This document shows positions 24,890-32,550 of a stretch of 39,227 nt of DNA, piece after piece. The notes under the pieces were generated by a model. It was not told where the DNA came from, did not search any database, and saw only the letters and a list, made by a program, of their open reading frames with translations. Location: NCBI GenBank assembly GCA_015490875.1, contig WFWZ01000028.1, forward strand, positions 1 through 39,227. Reading direction: 5' to 3'. The first letter of the stretch is position 1. Each line of letters opens with the position of its first letter. The DNA comes from Planctomycetaceae bacterium (GTDB taxonomy: Bacteria; Planctomycetota; Planctomycetia; Pirellulales; Pirellulaceae). Both the position numbers and the translations under genes were made by a program.

Positions 24890-25414
24890 CTAAAGCACTC
24901 TTCCATTATAACCAACGGTCGGCGGCCAACCACCTTGGTGGACGGCAGTGTTAAGGAACTGGGCGACCAAGCCGCACCACCTGTCGACTCGCGCCAGGGC
25001 ATCCCGAACGGCCTCGGTCAGTGGACCGGGCCGCAGGTCATCTCTTCGGAACAACGCGTCGGCTCCATCGAGCCTGGCCACGGCCAGCGCGGTCCAGTCT
25101 ACGTTCGTGCCAATAATGATCACGGGAAGTGCGCCATAAAGGAGCTTGATGTTGCGGAGGATTTCCATGGAAGCTTGATCGGCGCAATCGACCTCCAGCA
25201 GCAGAGGGCAGAAGTACCTGCGAAACCAAGTCGGATCAATGTGGTTTGCCGAGAGTCTTCCTTGGCGAGCATGCTTTTCGAGATCTTGAACATATGCCTC
25301 GGGGGGGCCGACATATTCAAGTTTCCATGCTCGTGCTTCGAAGGTGGGAAGGAGAAGGTCCAGCAATTGTGCATCTGGCGCTGCCAGGTGTATTCTGTGA
25401 ATCACATGAGCCAT
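24890..25414 (-). CDS. Pseudo-receiver protein upstream of the kinase
   Basis: The product has 174 residues from the ATG at 25414, supported by AAAGGAGAG. The sequence follows a CheY-like beta/alpha pattern: HVIHRIHLAAPDAQLLDLLL (strand 1), CPLLLEVDCADQASMEILRN (strand 3), LPVIIIGTNVD (strand 4), GADALFRRDDL (strand 5). When the conserved ILRNIK helix is aligned with ordinary receivers, the phosphoacceptor Asp becomes Glu, the two acidic residues of strand 1 become Ala-Pro, and the strand-5 Lys becomes Arg. It is thus a non-phosphorylatable, perhaps constitutively active-like, receiver. It precedes the kinase in the same direction, 106 nt apart with the chosen kinase start. The assignment is by pattern only. 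Confidence 0.65.
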   Translation of the reverse strand: MAHVIHRIHLAAPDAQLLDLLLPTFEARAWKLEYVGPPEAYVQDLEKHARQGRLSANHIDPTWFRRYFCPLLLEVDCADQASMEILRNIKLLYGALPVIIIGTNVDWTALAVARLDGADALFRRDDLRPGPLTEAVRDALARVDRWCGLVAQFLNTAVHQGGWPPTVGYNGRVL

Positions 25415-25823
25415 GAGGGGCTCTCCTTTGGATAGTGGGAGCAGTAGCGCGAGCAGTTGGAAATGGTCGATTCTCGCTGGAATAAACATGGCTTACAAAA
25501 CTTCCGCGAGAGCAACAGGTTATTGCGGAACAGGAATACGCAATCGCTTTAGCGTCACTTCGGAAAAATCAAGGGAAGTCCACTGGACGGGGCCTTCTCT
25601 TCGAGGAACAATACTCCTGAAAGGTAGGGCGCGGGTGCCCCGTCAGGAGTGGAACGAACGCCCGGATTGTTTCGGACTCACGAACAGTGCGGCACGTGCG
25701 GTGGTGGGCCGAAGTGCGGATCAGAAGGCACAGAGCCTCGCGAGTCAGAAACGCGAGACCGAATCGTAAACATGCCGGACGTGCCTTCGCTGGCAGTGTC
25801 GGAGTGCGACGAGGGAGAACGGT
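25415..25823. other. Divergent regulatory region between pseudo-receiver/kinase and response regulator
   Basis: A 409-bp region with both promoters of the two-component system expected in it. The most conspicuous structure is the nested dyad at 25613-25650. The part at about 25495-25570 is comparatively AT-rich. I see no convincing gene. Confidence 0.5.
25613..25650. promoter_or_regulatory. Nested 38-bp inverted repeat in the divergent promoter region
   Basis: ACTCCTGA (25613-25620) and TCAGGAGT (25643-25650) are perfect 8-bp arms, and between them GGGC (25627-25630) pairs with GCCC (25637-25640). There is no T-run. It lies about 170 bp from the response-regulator start and about 200 bp from the pseudo-receiver start, a position fitting an operator or a structured leader. 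Confidence 0.5.
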
Positions 25824-26483
25824 ATGCACACTGATCGCCAATGTCCCGGGGTAGTTATGGTAATCGACGACGATCAGACAGTCCGGGATGCGATCAGCAG
25901 CGTGCTGGGGGACGTCGGCTATGACGTCCGTGCGTTTTCCAGCCCCGCTGAGTGTCGCCAAGCTTTTCCCAGCGATGTCCCCACCTGCGTTCTCGTGGAC
26001 CTTGTCTTGCCCGGTGTGACGGGGCTCCGGTTTTGTGAGCAGGTGCAGAGCCTCCCGAACGTTGCCTGCGTGATCATCAGTGGCCATGGTGATGTTCGTT
26101 CGGCGGTGCGTGCCATGAAACTCGGTGCTGTCGATTTCCTCGAAAAGCCATTCAGTCGCGAGGCGCTGTTGGATGCGGTGCACAACGCCCTCAACCATGC
26201 CAGTCACCGATATCTAGAAAGCAAGGAAGAAGAAGTCATCGGCGCTCGCGTCGATAGCCTCTCGCCGCGAGAGCGCGAGATCTTCGATCTCCTTGGCCAA
26301 GGCCTCGCAACCAAAGAGATTGCGCGGCATTTGGGAATCTCCCGGCGCACCGTGGATGTCCACCGCTCTAATATTGCGCGCAAACTGGGGGTCGAGTCGC
26401 CGACGCAACTCGCCTATACCATGTTCGTTGTCCGGCGCCGGAATCTTCGAGACCAGCCTTTGACGACAACCAATGTTCTCTAG
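25824..26483 (+). CDS. FixJ-like response regulator (receiver plus LuxR-type HTH)
   Basis: The product has 219 residues; GAGGGAGAACGGT precedes the ATG. The receiver domain (about 10-125) has the acidic pair Asp15/Asp16 in VMVIDDDQ, phosphoacceptor Asp59 in CVLVDLVLPGVTG, the Ser/Thr in VIISGHGD and Lys in FLEKPFS, so it is functional. The LuxR-type HTH lies at about 150-200 (LSPREREIFDLLGQGLATKE; RRTVDVHRSNIARKLGV). The FixJ/NodW type usually activates transcription when phosphorylated. It is divergent from the pseudo-receiver/kinase pair and convergent with the beta-propeller remnant that ends the nitrate region. Control of the nitrate genes is possible but shown by position only. Confidence 0.93.
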   Translation: MHTDRQCPGVVMVIDDDQTVRDAISSVLGDVGYDVRAFSSPAECRQAFPSDVPTCVLVDLVLPGVTGLRFCEQVQSLPNVACVIISGHGDVRSAVRAMKLGAVDFLEKPFSREALLDAVHNALNHASHRYLESKEEEVIGARVDSLSPREREIFDLLGQGLATKEIARHLGISRRTVDVHRSNIARKLGVESPTQLAYTMFVVRRRNLRDQPLTTTNVL

Positions 26484-26506
26484 GCCGTTCGCACCGGTGG
26501 CCACAA

Positions 26507-26520
26507 GACCGGCGCCGGTC
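26507..26520. other. 14-bp perfect palindrome between convergent genes
   Basis: GACCGGCGCCGGTC, fully self-complementary, 24 bp after the response regulator stop. Its position between convergent units suits bidirectional termination, but there is no T-run. Confidence 0.3.
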
Positions 26521-26605
26521 ACGGAGGAGCCGGCGTTGAATGCGGTCATCTCCCTCGGTCCTGTACTCACGCCGGCAACGCATGCAACGGAAGTGTTGCC
26601 GCGGA

Positions 26606-27376
26606 CTACGTGCCCGGACCCCTTAAACAGACCACGGTTCCCGATTTCAGTACCACAACAATGTCGCCAGCACGGATGATGGCGATTCCCCACGAGACCA
26701 GACGGGTCGGCAGAGGGTGGCTCCACAAAAGCCGGCCGGTCGCGAGATCGAGCGAGTCCAGCGCATACGCTGGCGCGGATGCTGACGGTTCCTTCGAGTT
26801 TGCACGTTGGCCCGCCACGAGGACTGCGTTCCCCGCCACTGCCAAAGCAACCGGGTCCTCCATGCCCCAATACTCCCACGCCGCTCTGCGTTTCCCCGAA
26901 CTTCTCGGACGCGCGAGGCGGATCACCTTCCCAGTCGTCGCTCGCACTTCTTCCGGAGGTTGCCCGGCCTGCAGAAAATGGCTCCCGTGGTAACGCGACC
27001 ACATATAGGTCGGCGGAGTATAGAGCAACTGATCAAACACACGCACGCGACCATCGACAATGAAAAGCTCGCGCCCTCGCGGCGCATGCAGATAGGGACG
27101 GCGCGGGTTGGGATAGCTCAGTGGATTCCGCCCCGCCGGTAGCGTGTCCGTCCAGACATTGGTCAGACGATTCTGGCATTGCCCATTTTCCACATCGTAC
27201 ACCGTGGGTGACACGACATTGCCACCTGCCAAATAGAGCCGATCTTCGTAAAGGAGCAAATGTCCCTGAACGCTCACACCGGTCACCTCGTCTCGCCCGG
27301 CCAGGTCACCCGCACATGGCCATCCTCCTCGTCGCGTCTGTTCGCCCCGTTCGCACGACAGAGGATTGTACACCAT
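26606..27376 (-). pseudogene. Remnant of a PQQ-like beta-propeller gene
   Basis: From about 27300 to 26606 the frame encodes convincing propeller sequence: VQGHLLLYEDRLYLAGGNVV, LHAPRGRELFIVDGRVRVFD, LDSLDLATGRLLWSHPLP and the terminal GDIVVVLKSGTVVCLRGPG. Upstream, the matching text (EEDGHVRVTWPG) is in a different frame at about 27290-27320, indicating a frameshift, and the N-terminal half expected for such proteins is absent because nirBD occupies that DNA. An ATG at 27376 could make 256 residues, but there is no good ribosome binding site and its first 40 residues are unlike the family. I read this as the 3' end of a gene truncated by a rearrangement at the nirBD border. Confidence 0.6.
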
Positions 27377-27404
27377 TCGGACTGCGGAGGGCGGCGCAGC
27401 GCCG

Positions 27405-30377
27405 TCAGACTCCTGCATGCCGGCCGCAATTTGCCAGGCGGTCCGACGTCTCCAGTTCCGTCGGAACTCGCACAAAGACCTCGTCCCCCTCGACACGCAC
27501 CGGGAAGACTTGGACGCCGCAGCTTGGATCCGAAAGCCCTTTGCCGGTGCGAAGCGAGTATGTCTTCTTGTGAAGAGGACACGCCACCTTCGGCTCGCCA
27601 CGTTCAGTCCCCACAATCCCTCGAGACAGCACCTTGGCGCCTCGGTGAGGACACACGTTCTGACAGGCATACCATTCACCGCGACTGGCAAAATGGTAGA
27701 CGGCGACCTGCAACGCCCCGCACTTGACCGCTGCTCCACCATTGCGAGGAAAATCGGAGACGGCCCCGACCGAAACCCAGTCATGTGCTTCACCCTCGCT
27801 CACATCGGACTCACCCGTCGCCTCGGCCCCGTCGATCGTCGCAGCGTCCACCTCCAGTGAAACCAATCCGCTTCCCGGATCATTGGCCGGCCGGCACTGC
27901 CCCCGCTTATACACCAACTCGACGTCCGGTTCGGTCGCGTCGGTGTTGACAAACTGAGCAAACTCGGCACGCAACTGTGGATTTTCCACCACCCGTTTCC
28001 ACTCACACTGGTACGTGTCGACAAGATGCTGCATGCGCCGCTCGAGTTCCTCACAGATGCCTAGTCGGTCCTCGAGAATCACCGAGCGGAGATAGTCGAT
28101 CCCGCCCTCGAGCTGTTCCAGCCACGTAGCGGTGCGCATCAGCTTGTCGGCTGTAAAGATGTAATACATGAGGAACCGGTCGATGTAGCGGATTGCCGTC
28201 TCCTCATCCAGGTCCGCAGCCAGCAGATCGGCATGGCGCGGACGCGCTCCGCCGTTGCCTCCCACATACAAGTTGTAGCCCTGCTCGGTCGCAATCAATC
28301 CTACATCCTTGCTCTGCGCTTCGGCACACTCGCGGATGCAGCCGCTAACCGCCATCTTGATCTTGTGGGGAGCTCGGATGCCCCGATACCGTTCCTCGAT
28401 GCGAATAGCGAACCCCACACTGTCCTGCACGCCGTAACGGCACCAGGTCGAACCGACGCAGCTCTTGACCGTACGCACGGCCTTGCCATACGCGTGTCCA
28501 CTCTCGAAACCCGCCTCGATCAGCTCTTCCCAGATCGACGGCAACTGATGCCGGGCGGCTCCGAACAACGCAATGCGCTGTCCTCCTGTGATCTTGGTGT
28601 AAAGGTTGTACCTCTTGGCGACCTGTCCGAGTGCCAACAGTTTGTCCGGCGTGAGCTCGCCGCCCGGAACGCGGGGAATCACACTGTAGAGCCCACCTCG
28701 TTGAATGTTGGCCAGGAAACGGTCGTTCGTGTCTTGCAGCGTCTGGTGCTTCGGATCGACGATGCACTCGTTCCAGAGGCTCGCCAGGATCGACGCCACG
28801 ACCGGCTTGCAAACTTCGCATCCGTCTCCCGAACCATGCGACTCCAAGAGTTCGTCGAACGTTCGAATCTCATGTACCTTCGCGATTTCGAAGAGCTCCC
28901 GACGCGAATAGGCGAAGTGTTCACAGAGGTGGTCGGGAACTGCCTGGCCCGAATCCGCCAGCGCCGACCGCAGGACGTCGGCAACCAGCGGAAGGCATCC
29001 GCCGCAGCTCGTCCCGGCTCGCGTGCATTCCTGCACGGCCTTGACCGACGTCAGTTCCTGGGATTCGATTGCCGCACCAAGAGCCCGCTTCGTCACGTGA
29101 TTACAGGAACAGATGACCGCGTCTGCATCGAGCGATTCTGCGCCGACTGGCGACGCGTTGCTCCCGACTCCCAACAGTTCCGCCGGAGATGCAGCAAGAG
29201 GAGCGTCGGAGTCAGCCAGCGCCGACAGTTGCGGGAACGCGGAGGCATCCCCTACGAGGATGCCTCCGATGAGTCTTTTCCCTTCGCTTGCGAAAAGGAG
29301 TTTCTTGTAAACACCACCGACCGGATCATGGAAGATGACCGGCTGTATATCGGGGCCTTCGGCATCAGGCCTTCCGAAACTAGCCACGTCGACGCCCATG
29401 AGTTTCAGTTTCGTGGCCAGATCGGTTCCAGCGAAACGCCGGTCTTCACCGCACAGATTGGCCGCCACGATTTCGGCCATTTCGTAGCCGGGAGCCACCA
29501 AGCCGTAGATCTTTCCGGCATGCGCGGCCACTTCGCCAATCGCGAAGATGTTCTCGTCCGACGTTCGCAATCGATCGTCGACGACGACACCACCTCGCTC
29601 CCCGACCTCAAGTTGGCAGGCGCGTGCCAGCTCGTCGCGAGGCCGAATGCCGGTCGAGACGATGATCATGTCGACGGCTAGCTCGTCTCCGTCAGCGAAG
29701 ACCATCCGTTCCACGGCCGGTGAACCGACCACACATTTGGTCGCTTTGTTCAGATGTACGTGAACCCCGAGCGATTCGATCTTTTGAACTAGGAGCTGCG
29801 ATCCAGCGTCGTCGATCTGCCGCGGCATCAACCTCGGCGCAAACTCGATGACGTGTGTCTCGAGCCCGAGGTCGTAAGCCGCCTTGGCGGCCTCCAATCC
29901 CAAAAGGCCGCCTCCAATCACAGCGCATCTCTGCGCTGTCTTCGCATAGTCGGCGATCTTCTCGAGGTCCTCGATTGTCCGGTAGACGAAGACTCCGGGT
30001 TTGTGAATGCCTTCGATCGGCGGGACGAACGGATAGGAGCCGGTTGCTAAGACGACATAGTCGTAGGAGACACGGGCACCCCGGTCGGATGTGACTAGTC
30101 TTTTTCGGCGATCGATGGCGGCGGCCCGGTCGCCGATGTGAAGGGCGATGCCGTGCTGGCGGTACCAATCGATGCGCGCGAGCATGAGCTTTTCGGCGTC
30201 TCGATGAGCGAAAAAGGATGTCAGGCCGACACGGTCGTAGGCGGCTCGTGGTTCTTCGCAGAACGTAACGATCCGGTATTGCCGGTGCTGATCGAATTCA
30301 ATCAGCTTCTCGACGAACCGATGGCCGACCATGCCATTGCCGATCACGACAATCGTCTTGGGGTTCTTTGTCCACAT
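27405..30377 (-). CDS. nirBD: Fused assimilatory nitrite reductase NirB-NirD
   Basis: The product has 990 residues from the ATG at 30377 (AAAGGA upstream). Domains in order: FAD/NAD(P)H oxidoreductase (1-390; VVIGNGMVGHRFVEKL, VIGGGLLGLEAAKA), BFD-type [2Fe-2S] site (Cys423, Cys425, Cys458, Cys461), sulfite/nitrite reductase halves (about 550-790) with [4Fe-4S]-siroheme ligands SCVGSTWC (Cys640, Cys646) and GCIRECAEA (Cys680, Cys684), and a C-terminal NirD-like Rieske domain (about 865-975) with both ligand pairs (CPHRG, Cys909/His911; CPLHKKT, Cys933/His936). It reduces nitrite to ammonium with NAD(P)H in the cytoplasm. In most bacteria NirD is a separate protein. It lies 19 nt downstream of the nitrate reductase gene. 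Confidence 0.95.
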   Translation of the reverse strand: MWTKNPKTIVVIGNGMVGHRFVEKLIEFDQHRQYRIVTFCEEPRAAYDRVGLTSFFAHRDAEKLMLARIDWYRQHGIALHIGDRAAAIDRRKRLVTSDRGARVSYDYVVLATGSYPFVPPIEGIHKPGVFVYRTIEDLEKIADYAKTAQRCAVIGGGLLGLEAAKAAYDLGLETHVIEFAPRLMPRQIDDAGSQLLVQKIESLGVHVHLNKATKCVVGSPAVERMVFADGDELAVDMIIVSTGIRPRDELARACQLEVGERGGVVVDDRLRTSDENIFAIGEVAAHAGKIYGLVAPGYEMAEIVAANLCGEDRRFAGTDLATKLKLMGVDVASFGRPDAEGPDIQPVIFHDPVGGVYKKLLFASEGKRLIGGILVGDASAFPQLSALADSDAPLAASPAELLGVGSNASPVGAESLDADAVICSCNHVTKRALGAAIESQELTSVKAVQECTRAGTSCGGCLPLVADVLRSALADSGQAVPDHLCEHFAYSRRELFEIAKVHEIRTFDELLESHGSGDGCEVCKPVVASILASLWNECIVDPKHQTLQDTNDRFLANIQRGGLYSVIPRVPGGELTPDKLLALGQVAKRYNLYTKITGGQRIALFGAARHQLPSIWEELIEAGFESGHAYGKAVRTVKSCVGSTWCRYGVQDSVGFAIRIEERYRGIRAPHKIKMAVSGCIRECAEAQSKDVGLIATEQGYNLYVGGNGGARPRHADLLAADLDEETAIRYIDRFLMYYIFTADKLMRTATWLEQLEGGIDYLRSVILEDRLGICEELERRMQHLVDTYQCEWKRVVENPQLRAEFAQFVNTDATEPDVELVYKRGQCRPANDPGSGLVSLEVDAATIDGAEATGESDVSEGEAHDWVSVGAVSDFPRNGGAAVKCGALQVAVYHFASRGEWYACQNVCPHRGAKVLSRGIVGTERGEPKVACPLHKKTYSLRTGKGLSDPSCGVQVFPVRVEGDEVFVRVPTELETSDRLANCGRHAGV

Positions 30378-30396
30378 GAAAACAGTTCCTTTCCGG

Positions 30397-32550
30397 TCAC
30401 ACACCGTCCCAGGGCTCGAGCGGCCGTAGGCGGACTGCACAGTCTTTGTAGGAAGGTTGATGGGATTCCGGATCGAACGCGGCATGCGTCAGCCGATTCG
30501 TCTCGGGGTAGTGCATGGGAATAAAGAGTGAACCTCGAGGGACCGTCGGCGTTACCGCGAGACTCGCATGCAAACGGCCTCGAGCCGACTCCACGATTAC
30601 GGTCTGGCCCGGCCGAAGCGCCTCGCGGCAGGCATCCTCCGGATGCACTTCGACGTAAACGGAAGTCGGTGCCATTTGCCGCAAGACGGAAGACTTGGCG
30701 GTGCGCGTCTGCGTGTGCCATTGAGCGGCCGAACCGCGACCGGTCAGCAGACGATACGGAAAACGTTCGGTGCGAATTTCGAGGGGCTCGCGCGGTGCAT
30801 CGAACACGAAGCGTGCTCGACCGTCGGCGTGGTAGAACCGACCATCTTCGAAGAGTCGCCTGCCGGTGGTCGATGGGTGATCCCGGACCGCGGCACTTGC
30901 GGGAAAGGGCCACTGAATGCCGACGGCCGTCTCGAGTTGGTCGTAACTCTGGATCCCCGTCAGATCGCATGGCCTCTCCTCGGTCAGAGAAGCCAGGAGA
31001 GGGAAGACGGCGTCGGGAGACGTCCAGTGTTTGAAGTGCCTGCCGCACCCCCAAGCCTCAGCGATACGTCGAAAAACGGTAAAGTCCGCGACGGCTTCTC
31101 CTGGGGGCTTGCGCACTCGGCGCACGCGCCCGACTCGCCGCTCGGAGTTGATCACCGTCCCTTCCTTCTCTCCCCAACCGGCCGCCGGAAGATAAAGATG
31201 CGCAAGCCGGGCGGTTTCGGTCGTGGAATACATGTCCTGGACGACGAGGAACTCGAGTCGATCCACGACGTCACGAAAAAAGCCCTGGTGGATCCACGAG
31301 TGAGCCGGGTTCGTTCCGACAATCCACAGAGCCTTGATCTCCCCGCGAACGATTCCCTCGAGGATCCGGTGATAAGGCCAGCTCGGTTGAGTCGGAATTG
31401 ACTCAAGCGGAATCTCGAGATGCCGAGCCACCTTCTCGCGATGTTGGTGGTCCGTGAACTTGTGGCCTCCCAACAGGCTGGTCGTGTTGGAAAAGAGACG
31501 CGATCCCATGGCGTTGCATTGACCGGTAATGGAGTTCGGTCCCGTACCCGGTCGGCCGATGTTCCCGGTCATCAGAGCCAGATTGATGATGGCTTGAGCC
31601 GTCCGGACACCTTGGTGACTCTGATTGACACCCATCGTCCACCAGAACGAAACACGTTCGCCTGTATGAATCCACTCGGCGAGTCGCTCGATGCGAGCCG
31701 GAGAGATGCCGGTACGGGCAGCTACCTGTTCCAATGAGAAGGTGCGGACATGTCGAGCGAACGCATCGAAGTCGCGCGTATGGGCGTCGATGAAGCCACG
31801 ATCGATCCAGTCTCGTTCGAGCAAGACACGAGCAATGCCGTAGAAGAGTTCCAGGTCGCTCTTGGGAACAAGTGCCACATGTTCGTCCGCAACCATGGCA
31901 GTCTCCGTCCGTCGAGGGTCGACGACGATGAGACGACGGAGGTGCCGACTCTTTCGGATGCGGCTCCAGAGAATGGGATGAGCGATGCTGAGGTTCGAGC
32001 CGACGAGAAAGAGGACATCGGACAGTTCCAAGTCGTCGTAGCAATAGGGAGGCGCGTCGAATCCGAATGCCTGCTCGTAGGCCGTAACGGCCGAAGCCAT
32101 GCACTGGCGAGTGTTGCTGTCGCCATGGAGGATTCCCATGCCGAACTTGGCTAGCGATCCGAGAAAAGCGATTTCTTCCGTGGGAAGTTGTCCCGACCCT
32201 AGGAAGGCCACCGACGCGGGTCCGAATCGCTGCCCGATCGATTGGAGCCTCTTGCAGAACTCGTGGATCGCCTCCGCCCACGACAATACATGCCACCGAC
32301 CTCGCTCGTCCCGCCGCAAGGGATGAGTGCCTCGATCAGCGGCTTCCAGGACGGTGAGCGCCTCCCATCCCTTGGGGCAGGCGGCACCCGTATTGACAAT
32401 TCCTTCCGGTACCGGTGCAGCGTCGCCGGCACCCTGCACTGTCAGCAGGCATCCGGTCGCGCAGTAGCCGCAAACCGAATGGATAGTCGTCTGACGACCG
32501 GTGCATGCCCGTGAAGCGGGTTGAAAGGTGCGTTGCCGAAGCGTAGTCAT
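30397..32550 (-). CDS. nasA: Assimilatory nitrate reductase catalytic subunit (Mo-bis-MGD)
   Basis: The product has 717 residues, the size of cyanobacterial NarB and bacterial Nas catalytic subunits without extra C-terminal domains. The N-terminal [4Fe-4S] site is VCGYCATGC ... ACPKG (Cys27, Cys30, Cys34, Cys58). The Mo ligand is Cys150 in GDSNTRQCMASAV, as in Nas/Nap enzymes. Cofactor-binding segments include WWTMGVNQSHQGVRTAQAI, IGRPGTGPNSITGQCNAMG and the C-terminal molydopterin-binding domain starting near LLTGRGSAAQWHTQTRT. There is no Tat signal, so nitrate reduction to nitrite is cytoplasmic. The start abuts the upstream stop with no intervening base, with AGGAG 11 nt before it. Confidence 0.95.
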   Translation of the reverse strand: MTTLRQRTFQPASRACTGRQTTIHSVCGYCATGCLLTVQGAGDAAPVPEGIVNTGAACPKGWEALTVLEAADRGTHPLRRDERGRWHVLSWAEAIHEFCKRLQSIGQRFGPASVAFLGSGQLPTEEIAFLGSLAKFGMGILHGDSNTRQCMASAVTAYEQAFGFDAPPYCYDDLELSDVLFLVGSNLSIAHPILWSRIRKSRHLRRLIVVDPRRTETAMVADEHVALVPKSDLELFYGIARVLLERDWIDRGFIDAHTRDFDAFARHVRTFSLEQVAARTGISPARIERLAEWIHTGERVSFWWTMGVNQSHQGVRTAQAIINLALMTGNIGRPGTGPNSITGQCNAMGSRLFSNTTSLLGGHKFTDHQHREKVARHLEIPLESIPTQPSWPYHRILEGIVRGEIKALWIVGTNPAHSWIHQGFFRDVVDRLEFLVVQDMYSTTETARLAHLYLPAAGWGEKEGTVINSERRVGRVRRVRKPPGEAVADFTVFRRIAEAWGCGRHFKHWTSPDAVFPLLASLTEERPCDLTGIQSYDQLETAVGIQWPFPASAAVRDHPSTTGRRLFEDGRFYHADGRARFVFDAPREPLEIRTERFPYRLLTGRGSAAQWHTQTRTAKSSVLRQMAPTSVYVEVHPEDACREALRPGQTVIVESARGRLHASLAVTPTVPRGSLFIPMHYPETNRLTHAAFDPESHQPSYKDCAVRLRPLEPWDGV

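Noticed and set aside
24784..24906. 41-residue N-terminal extension of the histidine kinase from the ATG at 24906
   Set aside because: The sequence is Pro/Arg-rich without domain resemblance and overlaps the preceding gene; it is kept only as an alternative start.
28233..29681. 482-codon plus-strand frame
   Set aside because: It is antisense to nirBD, whose cofactor ligands are all conserved.
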